Part shown: one piece after another, positions 44,925 through 53,486 of the stretch
How the letters are laid out: each line of letters begins with the position of its first letter
Position numbering within the stretch: the first letter of the stretch is position 1
Assembly: GCF_020165195.1 (NCBI RefSeq)
Contig: NZ_JAIUHR010000006.1
Coordinates: 1 to 64,000 of the forward strand
Length of the DNA stretch: 64,000 nucleotides
Origin: Mesorhizobium sp. CA14
GTDB lineage: Bacteria > Pseudomonadota > Alphaproteobacteria > Rhizobiales > Rhizobiaceae
Direction: 5' to 3'
The notes under the pieces: model-generated
What the model saw: only the letters and a program-made list of their open reading frames with translations
What the model was told of the DNA's origin: nothing
The model's database searches: none
Program-made: the position numbers and the translations under genes

Positions 44925-45161
44925 TATTCCTCCGCCGCGAGGCGGATACAGGAGGCAACCGGGCGCGTGCCGCATTCCTAGAAGCGCAGCGGTCCGGCCT
45001 CAACAACATTTGTTTCAGAAGCAGCTATCGGTTCCGTCTGCTTGCGGAGCCAGCGGCGGCTGCGCGAGGCGCGTCCCAGCCGCTCACGGAACAAAGGCGG
45101 GCCGCAGAGGTTTGGAGCTGCTTCCCACAAGCCGCAGACACTTGGTCAGCAGAGGTATCCG

Positions 45162-45407
45162 ATGACGAAGCCCCATCAAAGCGACGATCCCGCCCGATCG
45201 GCCCCAAGCAGCGACCGGACCGGCCAGCATGCAGGGAAGGACAGGGATTCGCCGCAAGAAGATCCCGCGGAAGGCTCGCGCGAGATTGTGGATCGTGAGC
45301 TCGCCCGACAAAAGCGGTCGTCCGGAGCTGAGAACAAGGAACCCGAGCAGGCCCTGCGGGATCAGGTCGAGGAAGAGACAAAGCTGCCTCAGAAAGGGTC
45401 GGCCTGA
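45162..45407 (+). CDS. Small hydrophilic hypothetical protein
   Basis: An 81-residue, highly charged, probably disordered protein (DRDSPQEDPAEGSREIVD, then QALRDQVEEETKLPQK). It begins at ATG 45162 with a weak AGAGG upstream. It has no signal or membrane segment and no recognised family. It ends 29 bases before the alpha/beta hydrolase gene and may be co-transcribed with it. Confidence 0.55.
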   Translation: MTKPHQSDDPARSAPSSDRTGQHAGKDRDSPQEDPAEGSREIVDRELARQKRSSGAENKEPEQALRDQVEEETKLPQKGSA

Positions 45408-45436
45408 TCGCGGCGAGCAGCGACGCGACTGCTCTC

Positions 45437-46411
45437 ATGACGGCAAGGTCCAGGCTTAACCTGCTTCTGTTGCTTGCGGCGGCAACGGCTGGGCTGGCGC
45501 TCTACAACGATCTCCTTGCGAGACGGGTATTGGCCGGACGCCCGCTCGGGCGCTTCATCCACCTCCGCGGAACGAAGCTGCATTTCCTGGAGGCGGGACA
45601 TGGGCAACCATTGCTGCTCCTGCACGGCAACGGCGCTTCGGCGGAGGACTTCACGACAAGCGGCATCTTCGGCGAAGCCGCTGCCAAATATCGCGTGCTT
45701 GCCTTCGACAGGCCCGGCTTCGGCCTGAGCCCACGCCCGGCGGGCGGACCTTGGACCGCCGGCGCCCAGGCCGATCTCATCCAGGCTGCGGCCGAAAAAC
45801 TCGGCGTCGAGCGCTACATCGTTGTCGGCCATTCCTGGGGGGCTGCCGTAGCGCTCGAGATGGCGCGTCGGCATCCCCGATCCGTCGCCGGTGTGGTCGT
45901 TGTCGCTGGCTATCATTATCCGCCGCCAAGGCTGGCGCTTGCCATCTCCGCGCTCCCGGCGGTGCCCCTGATCGGGACAGTGTTGCGTCACGCCGTGCTG
46001 CCTTCGCTGGTCAGGCTGAACTGGCGCTGGGCAATGAAGAAGATTTTCCACCCGGCAACGATCGCGACACCTTTTGCGGCAACGACAAGGGGATTGGCAA
46101 GCCGGCCATCGCAGCTGCGGTCGATCTCTGCGGAATCCTTCCTGATGCTGGCCTCGGCACTGTTCCCAAATCGCCGGTACGCCGACATCGCCGTTCCTGT
46201 CGGGATAATTGCCGGCGCCGGCGATCAGCTGTTCGACGCCAAGGCCGAGGCGCGGCGGCTACAAGCCGAGATAAGCCACTCGCTGCTGGATATCGTCCTG
46301 GATGCCGGACATATGGTGCATCAAAGCAGGCCGCAGGCGGTTCTAGCCATGATCGACAGGGTAGCTGCTCTCGCGAGCGTCGCCGGCCCGGTCTTTGGGA
46401 CCGCTCTATGA
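45437..46411 (+). CDS. Alpha/beta hydrolase with N-terminal membrane anchor
   Basis: A 324-residue hydrolase. A hydrophobic N-terminal segment (LNLLLLLAAATAGLALYN) may be an uncleaved anchor. The fold shows the HG oxyanion motif LLLLHGNGASAEDF, FDRPGFGLSPRP, the nucleophile elbow VVGHSWGAAVALEM, the acid region GAGDQLFDAKAE and the catalytic His in LDAGHMVHQ. The catalytic triad Ser-Asp-His appears complete. The substrate is unknown. Confidence 0.92.
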   Translation: MTARSRLNLLLLLAAATAGLALYNDLLARRVLAGRPLGRFIHLRGTKLHFLEAGHGQPLLLLHGNGASAEDFTTSGIFGEAAAKYRVLAFDRPGFGLSPRPAGGPWTAGAQADLIQAAAEKLGVERYIVVGHSWGAAVALEMARRHPRSVAGVVVVAGYHYPPPRLALAISALPAVPLIGTVLRHAVLPSLVRLNWRWAMKKIFHPATIATPFAATTRGLASRPSQLRSISAESFLMLASALFPNRRYADIAVPVGIIAGAGDQLFDAKAEARRLQAEISHSLLDIVLDAGHMVHQSRPQAVLAMIDRVAALASVAGPVFGTAL

Positions 46412-46562
46412 TGCGACAGCTCCGAGGACGCGCACCATCGGGTATCGATCGGTGTCGCTGCGAGCCCAAAGGGGCGGCCGCCAAGTGGGTAGCGACGATA
46501 ACTTGCGTATTTTATAAAATAATGAAATACGACGTGCTCTTCCGTTGGGGAATGTGCAGGAG

Positions 46563-46796
46563 ATGTATTTTCCGCAGTTTTTGTTGGGGATGCTCGCGAC
46601 ACTCAGCGCCGTGGTAGCGTGGGTTTTCACTGCCACCGGATCAGTGTGGCTTGCCGGCGTTTGGACCGTAACAGCAGCACTGCTTTTGCAAATGGGGTAC
46701 TTCGGGCTGCTCATCGGCCTGACATACCAAGATCCGCACGTTGACCAGCCGGGCGCACAGGCCCTTAAAAGACAGCCAGCCAACAGGTCGAGATAA
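46563..46796 (+). CDS. ExoX-like small membrane protein
   Basis: A 77-residue protein with two membrane helices (FLLGMLATLSAVVAWVF and VTAALLLQMGYFGLLIGL). The opening MYFPQFLLGM and the second-helix pattern resemble rhizobial exopolysaccharide production repressor proteins (ExoX family). The true start may be an in-frame GTG 9 bases upstream, because the GGAG lies directly against the ATG at 46563. If the assignment holds, it would lower exopolysaccharide synthesis when abundant. Confidence 0.65.
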   Translation: MYFPQFLLGMLATLSAVVAWVFTATGSVWLAGVWTVTAALLLQMGYFGLLIGLTYQDPHVDQPGAQALKRQPANRSR

Positions 46797-47182
46797 CGCT
46801 TCTAAAGATCTCCATGGCGCTCGTCCCCATTGATCGCCAGATCAGCCCCAATGTCCGAATTGGGGCCGTTTCTCCGCTGGGAAAGCCCTGCCTGTCTAGC
46901 CACTCGCCCAAGCTCTCCACACCGACCGCGTCGGGCGCCAGCCCCAGCTGTGACGCTTGAGAAGCAGTGGCGGATGCGATGCTTGGCGCGGGCGGCCCGG
47001 CCGGTAGCGGGGTAGACCACGAGCCGGGCCTGACCGACGCAGGCTTGTTGGGCATACCGCCGGCTAACCAACTTTATCAGCAGTCACTGACGCTTCCGCC
47101 ATGTGAACGGATGACATGTATCAGCCTCGAACACCAAGCTCGGCATAAATTTTGCTTCACCTCCAGCGGCGGAGGCGAAACG
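46797..47182. other. Intergenic stretch without a supported gene
   Basis: It contains the terminator-like hairpin at 46845-46866 and the promoter of the small zinc-ribbon-like gene. A minus-strand frame around 46765-47055 is open but has no recognisable start or product. Confidence 0.45.
46845..46866 (+). terminator. Terminator-like hairpin after the ExoX-like gene
   Basis: GCCCCAAT and its complement form an 8-base stem with a 6-base loop, 49 bases after the stop. It is followed by CGTTTCT, a weak T-tract. Confidence 0.45.
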
Positions 47183-47416
47183 ATGACACTTGCACGCGAA
47201 CTGTTCGAGACTGATCTAACTTTCCATTGCCCCGGGTGTGAAACTGCGGTGGTCCGGAAAGGATCATGGATCAAGAGCGCCAAAGTCTTCATCTGCGACG
47301 CCTGCAACACGCAAACTCGCCTCACATATGGGCTTAAGCTCGCTATCTTCGATGCGCATCTGCATCCCAACGCGCCGCCTGGCTTGCCAGCGACCAGAGG
47401 GCAGAGCCGGCGGTAA
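47183..47416 (+). CDS. Small two-CxxC (zinc-ribbon-like) protein
   Basis: A 77-residue protein; GGAGG lies 7 bases before ATG 47183. Two CxxC pairs (LTFHCPGCETAVVRKGSWI and FICDACNTQTRLTYG), about 21 residues apart, form a probable zinc ribbon. The C-terminus is Pro/Arg-rich. It is cytoplasmic, has no close neighbours in its operon, and its partner is unknown. Confidence 0.75.
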   Translation: MTLARELFETDLTFHCPGCETAVVRKGSWIKSAKVFICDACNTQTRLTYGLKLAIFDAHLHPNAPPGLPATRGQSRR

Positions 47417-47584
47417 ACAAGCCTGGCATCATCGCGGCATGTCGTGCTGCCGCAGCCACAGACCGCGGCGGCAAGCATCACGGTTGGGGCAAATCAGGAA
47501 GTGCGGTTTGGCGCGCTTCCAGCAGTCGCCATGCCCCAGGGCTCACCAAACCGGGGATTGGTTCTCAGTACCCCGGCATGCTCC

Positions 47585-48514
47585 TCACTTTGTGCCTGGC
47601 GGCATTCCCAAAAGCTCGCCTAAGCGGAGCGGCAAGTGAGGTGAGGCGTGCAACTCGGCACAGCTGTCTTTCCATCGCTCGAGATAGTTGGCGACCGGAA
47701 TGCCGCTCCGACCAGGCCAGCGATTGAGGGCACCGACGGCCTCGATGGATTCTGAAACCTGCTCGTATTCTTTTAGAACGGTCAAGGACATCGCTTGCGC
47801 AAATGGATTAAGACCCGGAATTTCGATCTCGCTGCGGTGGTCGGCAAACCATGCTGCGGGGTCGCGGGTGAGGCCCTGCGTGTCGGCGAACGCCTCATAG
47901 CCTTTGATGATGTTCTGGCGGTATTCAGCAATGGCATCGCCGAAGGCATTGTCGCCGGGGAAGGGTGGGTTTTGTTTCCAGCCTTTCGCCAGATGCCCTA
48001 GGCCACGCAACGAGAAAGCCTCCACGATCGCTTCCTCCAACCATTGGCATGGGGGCGCCGGCTTGGCGTCGGCCTGCCAACTGTTCGCAAAGACATGGCC
48101 GAGCTCATGCCCGAACTGATAGGCCAGCTTCGACCAGTCGCGTTCGCCGATGTCGACGATGATCCATGCCATGCTGCTGCCGTCCGGATGAAGCCAGATG
48201 GCAGGCTGTCCTGAAGTGTGCTCGTCGACGCGAAGCCGCGCCGGCTGGCGGTCGGAAAGAAGGCGGACACCATCAAGGCAGGCATGACGCATGCGATCAA
48301 CGACCTGTTCGGCGGCGCGCGGAAGCATACGCCCCCAATCGCCAGCGAGTTCGATCGGGGCGGTGAGGAGGGAGATAGGAGGAGATACGGAAGAGGCGCG
48401 CTTCGGCATGATACCCACACTGTTGTCCGAACCGACCCAACGCAGCAGCGATGAAAAAGTTGGCCTTGCGGTTAAAAATCCAACTGTCGCCAAAATGAGC
48501 CTGCGCCTTTCCAT
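47585..48514 (-). CDS. Putative secreted HExxH metalloprotease-like protein
   Basis: A 309-residue protein. The start at 48514 is supported by AGGAGG 6 bases upstream, and a hydrophobic N-terminus (LILATVGFLTARPTF) follows. The zinc site FGHELGHVFANSW gives HExxH, and the third ligand may be the Glu in WLEEAIVEAFSL (gluzincin-like HExxH...E). No known peptidase family is recognised with confidence. It is a single gene, convergent with the zinc-ribbon-like gene. Confidence 0.75.
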   Translation of the reverse strand: MERRRLILATVGFLTARPTFSSLLRWVGSDNSVGIMPKRASSVSPPISLLTAPIELAGDWGRMLPRAAEQVVDRMRHACLDGVRLLSDRQPARLRVDEHTSGQPAIWLHPDGSSMAWIIVDIGERDWSKLAYQFGHELGHVFANSWQADAKPAPPCQWLEEAIVEAFSLRGLGHLAKGWKQNPPFPGDNAFGDAIAEYRQNIIKGYEAFADTQGLTRDPAAWFADHRSEIEIPGLNPFAQAMSLTVLKEYEQVSESIEAVGALNRWPGRSGIPVANYLERWKDSCAELHASPHLPLRLGELLGMPPGTK

Positions 48515-48615
48515 CTCGCGCCTCCTAGCTGCTCGCATAAGATTGAGCTATCGTTCTGCAATGTGCGCGTCAAAGAACGAAAGAAATAGGCGCCAGGCCG
48601 AGTCATGAGGGGAAT

Positions 48616-49803
48616 GTGGGCGAGGCAATCTATTCGAAAATATTTACTGGGGAAAGCCTGGCGAGCTGGCAGGTGGCCCATGAGATGTTCACTCGGATCG
48701 AGGAAGGAGCGCTTATAGTCTCTGACTCAATTGCTTCGAGTTATCATCTCTTGAGGCTCTATGGCTCGGAATTCGTGTTCCGAATGATAACGATTAGATG
48801 CCTCCTCAAATTTTTACCGACCGCGTCCGCAAACTTCTACATTCACCATTTCGGCGATCTGAACGTTGCGGAAATTGACGCCCGAGGAGTAGTCGTTGAC
48901 CGCGGGATTAGCCATGAAATATCGGTTAACTCCCCCGAGTCTGGTTTGCTCGACATCCAGGTCACGTTCGTCAACTGCCATCCCACGATCTCAATCGGTT
49001 GCTCCGACCGCGGCCACCCTGTTTATGCGGGAACAGGGCGCGATCAATTCGCTTTGCAGAGTATTAGTGTCGCAACATTTGAAGCGACAGAACAACTCTC
49101 GCGAATACCGTCGGAGGATCGAATTACGCTTGTCGATGTGGGAGGGCAGGGCGGCTTGCAGACGAAGTGGATGTTGAGGGCCGATCGAATTACGCCGATC
49201 CTGTTTGAGCCGATAGCCTCCGAGGCGGCTGCGGTTAGGAGGACCCTTTGCAGAATCCCAGGCGCAAGGGTCGTAGAGAAAGCCCTTACCAACGCTTCCG
49301 GCAAGCAAACACTTTACATCGCAGCGGCTTCGGGCTGCTCCTCGCTGCGGGAGCCCAACTTCGATATCTTACAGCATTATTCCATAGGATGGATATTCCG
49401 CACTATTGGCACGCAAGAGGTCGAATGCACCCGCTATGACGAATTAGCCCGCACGATTGGGCTTCCACCCCCCGATGTAATCAAAATAGATGTCCAAGGG
49501 CTCGAATACGAGGTATTGACCGGCTTTGGCGACCTCCTGGGGGAGTGTCTTGCGATCGAACTGGAAACTCATATAGTTCCGATATATCGCGGCCAAAAAT
49601 TGGTTGGTGACCTCGTTGCTCTGTTGTGGGATTGGGGCTTCTCTCTACGACAGATCAAGCAAGTCCCTAATTTTGACGGCGACGCGATCGAGTTTGATGC
49701 TCTGTTCTCAAAGCGAAGAGATAAACTTGGATCTCTTTCGAAATTAGCCGAGCGGAAGTTGGCCATAATTCATGAAGTTCTGCAAATCAGTTCGGGCCCC
49801 TGA
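48616..49803 (+). CDS. FkbM-family methyltransferase
   Basis: A 395-residue protein. The first 165 residues are an unassigned beta-rich region. The FkbM methyltransferase domain follows: RITLVDVGGQGGLQTKWM (SAM loop), ILFEPIASEAAA, VVEKALTNASGKQTLYIA and PPDVIKIDVQGLEYEVLTGF. The start is GTG behind GAGGGGAA. The gene is more A+T-rich than the flanking housekeeping genes. FkbM enzymes often methylate sugars in glycan loci, and the three glycosyltransferase genes next to it support that reading. Confidence 0.88.
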   Translation: MGEAIYSKIFTGESLASWQVAHEMFTRIEEGALIVSDSIASSYHLLRLYGSEFVFRMITIRCLLKFLPTASANFYIHHFGDLNVAEIDARGVVVDRGISHEISVNSPESGLLDIQVTFVNCHPTISIGCSDRGHPVYAGTGRDQFALQSISVATFEATEQLSRIPSEDRITLVDVGGQGGLQTKWMLRADRITPILFEPIASEAAAVRRTLCRIPGARVVEKALTNASGKQTLYIAAASGCSSLREPNFDILQHYSIGWIFRTIGTQEVECTRYDELARTIGLPPPDVIKIDVQGLEYEVLTGFGDLLGECLAIELETHIVPIYRGQKLVGDLVALLWDWGFSLRQIKQVPNFDGDAIEFDALFSKRRDKLGSLSKLAERKLAIIHEVLQISSGP

Positions 49804-49953
49804 TCAGCAGGTCGAAGATCATGGAATTTGACCACTGCACGGTAATTTCGTCTATGCGCTCGCGAGACCAAGTCCATGCCGGCGTGGTGCTTGCCGGGCC
49901 GCCTACCTTCGGCGACGCATCCGCTACAAACGGCTCAAAGGATGGAAGTCGCC

Positions 49954-52407
49954 TCAGCCGCGCTCCGCCAGGCACGAGGCTACCAAATCGTTGATTTGTT
50001 GAGCGCGATGCCGGGTCATATGCCGATCCCTCACTAGTTGCATTCCGGCCTTCCGGATTTTGTCCACTGCAGGTCGGTTCCGCTCATCGACTATCCATTC
50101 CACTTTTTCCAGAAAGTCGTCTTTGGCGGTGAAAACGCAGGTTTCGTAGTCGATGAAACCTAATTCATTCATCTCCTTTTCGATCAGTCTGTCAGTCAAT
50201 AGCAATGATCCAACAGATGCTATCTCGAAATTTTTTAGATGAACGTACCTATAAGTATGACCATCGCAAAAACAGCAAAGAAACTCTGAAAGCTTCTCAT
50301 AGTAGGCTGTTCTGACTGTATCTTGGCTATAGTCGTCATAGCGCTTGTGGTAACCGGGGTGCTCCAGTGTGGCGATCCTTGCGTCGTCCAATCCCGCAAC
50401 ATATTGCCGCAACGGTCTATCCCAGGCGACACTCCCGGTCAGGAGGACCTTCTTGATTGGGTCTTCATTATAAGTCACACGTTCGTGGTCTTTGCAGCCT
50501 TCGAGCGCCGACGAGTACGGAATCCATACTACGGAATCGTGCTTGAAATGATTCGAGAATTCGTACGCATAGGGGCTAATTATCATATCTGCATGAGAGA
50601 TAAGGTGGCCTATTAAATCATCGTACTCCTTGTCGTAACTGACAAGGTCGTCTACTCTGAATAATTTATATGCGGATATCTTGTTTAGAGGAATCGAGAC
50701 GCGACCCTGATATGCCACTATTAATATTGAATAAGAGTTTAGGTCGTTTAAAGTCGTTTCATCTGAAAAATCTATCGCCTTTGAATCAATGATGTCGAAC
50801 CCGTATATTTCCGACAGTAGCTTTATCTCATAGTGATGCTCGTTCGCCAGATAAGATTCAAGCCATTTGATGTCGCATATGATGCCTTTGCGTGGATTGG
50901 TTGAGCGGATCCCTGCATGTATTTTTATTGGCTGCGCCGTGGAATTCGTAGGCGCTGCAGCCTCGATTAAGCCTATCCAGTCCTCTATGGTGTATGCCCA
51001 ATCAAATTTACGGGCTGCTTCCTGAATCGCGGCGCATTTGGTCACAAACTCGCCTGCATTTTCCTTGTAGTAGCGCAGGGTAGAACTGGTGAAAGCCTTG
51101 AATTTCTCTGGCTCGATTGGTGCGATTATGCCCCCGCCTTGATAAGCCCTCAGCGGAAAATGCCCGACCGGAGTTCCAATTACGAGCCTTCCGGCGGCCG
51201 CACCTTCGAGCACAGACAAGGGGCCAGACTCATTGATCGAGGTTGACAACACCGCATCGACGCTTCGGTAGAATTCTGGCATATCGTGAAATGAAATCTG
51301 ATTAGCTGTCGAGCCCGCTACCTTGAACGCTAAACCTGCCTCCCCCGCTGCCGCTTCGGCGAGATGCCCGCGCTTCCATTCGATGCCGAATGTCTTGACC
51401 GACATCGACGAGGCGTAGCCGACTGTAGTGAGGCGCCTGGGAGGCTCGGCATAGAATTCGTCATAGTTTATGCCAAGCGATGCCACCATAGGGAGTCTAG
51501 GCACCCCGCGCATGATTGATGCGCAATATACCGACTGGCCGACCACACCATAATTGGCAAATCTTTCGAATACATGGATACCTTTCTGCTCGATCAGCAT
51601 GCGTATATCGAATTCGTGATGTGAAATGGCAATAATCTTTTCGAACGGGACTTCGTATTCATCCACTAGTCTGGAAACACCATCCAACGCCGACACTACG
51701 AAATCGTAGTATGAGATGACCCGCTGAGCATATTCAGCGTGATCCACCTGCCAATCGAGCAGATCGACTATGTAGCCTCGGTCATGCAGATGTCTGCATA
51801 GATCGTAGTAAACCCGGCCATGCGACCATTTGGTATAGCCGTATATCAGGATCTTCTTGGCTTGTGGCTGCCGGGCCGAATTCATGCGGATTATCGGGTG
51901 GATAATGTAATCCTCGATCCGCTTCTTGTCGAAGGAATGGCTGCGGCGCCAAATGTTGGCGAGATCCGAACCCGCGTTCTCCGAGCACCAGTTCTCGGAG
52001 GCAATAAACAGTTCCCAAGTGCTGCAGAGAGTGGCCCGGAGCCTCATGTGGCCGTCGGGTATGGCCGACATAAATAGGCCTCCGGATCTCAGTGTTACCA
52101 AGCCTCGTTCGAGCGGGATCAGATCGAACGTTGCGGGGCTATCCGAATGATCTCGGCCTTGCAGCCGCGATGCGGACAGACAGGCGTCCGGGAAGCAATG
52201 GATCGGCTCATGCGAATTGTTGGTGTCATAGATCAGCCGCACCTGACGATAGATGCCTGCCGACTCCGTGCCTTGCTCGACAAAGGTATTTGCCGGACTG
52301 TATTCCACCGCTCCATGTCTTAACTCGCTCGTGGAGGGGTCAACGTAGATCACAGTTCCGAACGCAGTGAACAGTCGTGCGCGTGAGGGTTTCGAGGGTT
52401 CGTTCAT
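49954..52407 (-). CDS. Tandem two-domain glycosyltransferase
   Basis: An 817-residue protein. Residues about 1-170 are of unknown fold. Residues about 180-480 form a GT-B (GT4-like) domain, with ILIYGYTKWSHGRVYYDLCR and NESGPLSVLEGAAAGRLVIG. A second glycosyltransferase-like domain of the CgeB/Glyco_trans_1_2 type occupies about 495-815 (KGIICDIKWLESYLA and YVHLKNFEIASVGSLLLTD). The ATG at 52407 overlaps the upstream gene's stop by 4 bases. The second half is strikingly A+T-rich. It probably adds sugars to a surface glycan or to a protein. Confidence 0.85.
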   Translation of the reverse strand: MNEPSKPSRARLFTAFGTVIYVDPSTSELRHGAVEYSPANTFVEQGTESAGIYRQVRLIYDTNNSHEPIHCFPDACLSASRLQGRDHSDSPATFDLIPLERGLVTLRSGGLFMSAIPDGHMRLRATLCSTWELFIASENWCSENAGSDLANIWRRSHSFDKKRIEDYIIHPIIRMNSARQPQAKKILIYGYTKWSHGRVYYDLCRHLHDRGYIVDLLDWQVDHAEYAQRVISYYDFVVSALDGVSRLVDEYEVPFEKIIAISHHEFDIRMLIEQKGIHVFERFANYGVVGQSVYCASIMRGVPRLPMVASLGINYDEFYAEPPRRLTTVGYASSMSVKTFGIEWKRGHLAEAAAGEAGLAFKVAGSTANQISFHDMPEFYRSVDAVLSTSINESGPLSVLEGAAAGRLVIGTPVGHFPLRAYQGGGIIAPIEPEKFKAFTSSTLRYYKENAGEFVTKCAAIQEAARKFDWAYTIEDWIGLIEAAAPTNSTAQPIKIHAGIRSTNPRKGIICDIKWLESYLANEHHYEIKLLSEIYGFDIIDSKAIDFSDETTLNDLNSYSILIVAYQGRVSIPLNKISAYKLFRVDDLVSYDKEYDDLIGHLISHADMIISPYAYEFSNHFKHDSVVWIPYSSALEGCKDHERVTYNEDPIKKVLLTGSVAWDRPLRQYVAGLDDARIATLEHPGYHKRYDDYSQDTVRTAYYEKLSEFLCCFCDGHTYRYVHLKNFEIASVGSLLLTDRLIEKEMNELGFIDYETCVFTAKDDFLEKVEWIVDERNRPAVDKIRKAGMQLVRDRHMTRHRAQQINDLVASCLAERG

Positions 52408-53486
52408 TCTTGCAGACGCATCTCTTCCCGCCGCCGGACGTAGAAGCCGAGATTGTCCTTGAGCCGCTGATTGGCTGGATCGAGCTCCAGCGCCATTCGT
52501 CCCCACTCCTCTGCCCGGTCCATGACATTCAGGCGCCACGATGCAATGGCCCCTAGATCGTAGAGCCGAAAACCCCAGCAACTCGCGTCATCCAGATAGC
52601 TTCCCGTGCGGCGCGTCCTCTCGATGCCGTTGCTGCAGGCCCAGAACAGATTGAGCCAGTCGCCCTTGCCATGAAGCTCCTCGGCAAGGTCAAGCCAGAT
52701 CTCACGCCGGTGCGGCGCTTCCATTCGCGCCTTGTCCAGCCAAGCCAACCTTCGCTCCGGTTGCATGCGGGCGATATAGCGCATCGCCTCCGACCGCTCC
52801 TCGCCCCATCTGCTTGTCGGCAGGGCTAGGTAGCGCTCAAGCAGTTCGACCGCCCGCTCTTGTTGGCCGGCCCACATCAAGTCCCGTCCAAGCCAGAAGC
52901 AGATCTGCGCGTCTTCGGGATCTTCCTTGTGCGCCACTTGCATCAGCGGCAGGTAGTTGCTGCGCGTCGGCTTGGATAGATCCTGCACCTCATACATCAC
53001 AATGTCGCTGCTGTTCGCCGTGACCTCCCTCTCTCCGGTGAAGACGAGTGCCTCGTGGACCGGTCGCGTGAAGCGGTATCCCCATCGGTGATGAAAATTC
53101 TTCGTCGACCAGCCTCGCAGCGGCGTCGGGTCGTCGACACTGGATCGGTATATGGTCTGGCAATAGAGCGCTGTGGTTTCGGAGGTCCAGGCAGCCTCGA
53201 GTTTCTGTCGCCAGCCGGGTTCGAGAAACCGATCCATGTCCATTGTGCAGCACACGTCGACGTCATCGGGGAGCAGCGCCATGGCGGCATTGCGGGCATC
53301 GTCGAAGCGCCAAGGGCGGATTGCGATCTTGTGCACCGTGACCCCAGCAGCGGTCAGCCGTTCCACTGTATCGTCCGTGCTACCGGTGTCGGCGACTATC
53401 CGATAGTCCGCGTCGGCGGCGGAATTGGCCCAGCGTTCCGCGTTGGCTGCTTCGTTCAACGCGATGGTGTAGACTGCCACTTTCAC
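52404..53486 (-). CDS. Family 2 glycosyltransferase with TPR-like tail
   Basis: A 360-residue protein. The N-terminal GT-A domain has VAVYTIALNEAANAERW, IVADTGSTDDTVERL and the metal site CTMDMDRFLEPGW (DxD). The C-terminal half is helical and TPR-like (ICFWLGRDLMWAGQQERAVE). The same fusion plan opens the giant protein encoded upstream. It overlaps both neighbours by 4 bases, so the three glycosyltransferases form one operon. Confidence 0.9.
   Translation of the reverse strand: MKVAVYTIALNEAANAERWANSAADADYRIVADTGSTDDTVERLTAAGVTVHKIAIRPWRFDDARNAAMALLPDDVDVCCTMDMDRFLEPGWRQKLEAAWTSETTALYCQTIYRSSVDDPTPLRGWSTKNFHHRWGYRFTRPVHEALVFTGEREVTANSSDIVMYEVQDLSKPTRSNYLPLMQVAHKEDPEDAQICFWLGRDLMWAGQQERAVELLERYLALPTSRWGEERSEAMRYIARMQPERRLAWLDKARMEAPHRREIWLDLAEELHGKGDWLNLFWACSNGIERTRRTGSYLDDASCWGFRLYDLGAIASWRLNVMDRAEEWGRMALELDPANQRLKDNLGFYVRRREEMRLQE

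Noticed and set aside
46765..47055. Minus-strand frame of 96 codons
   Set aside because: No ribosome site, no recognisable family, and it runs into the end of the ExoX-like gene.
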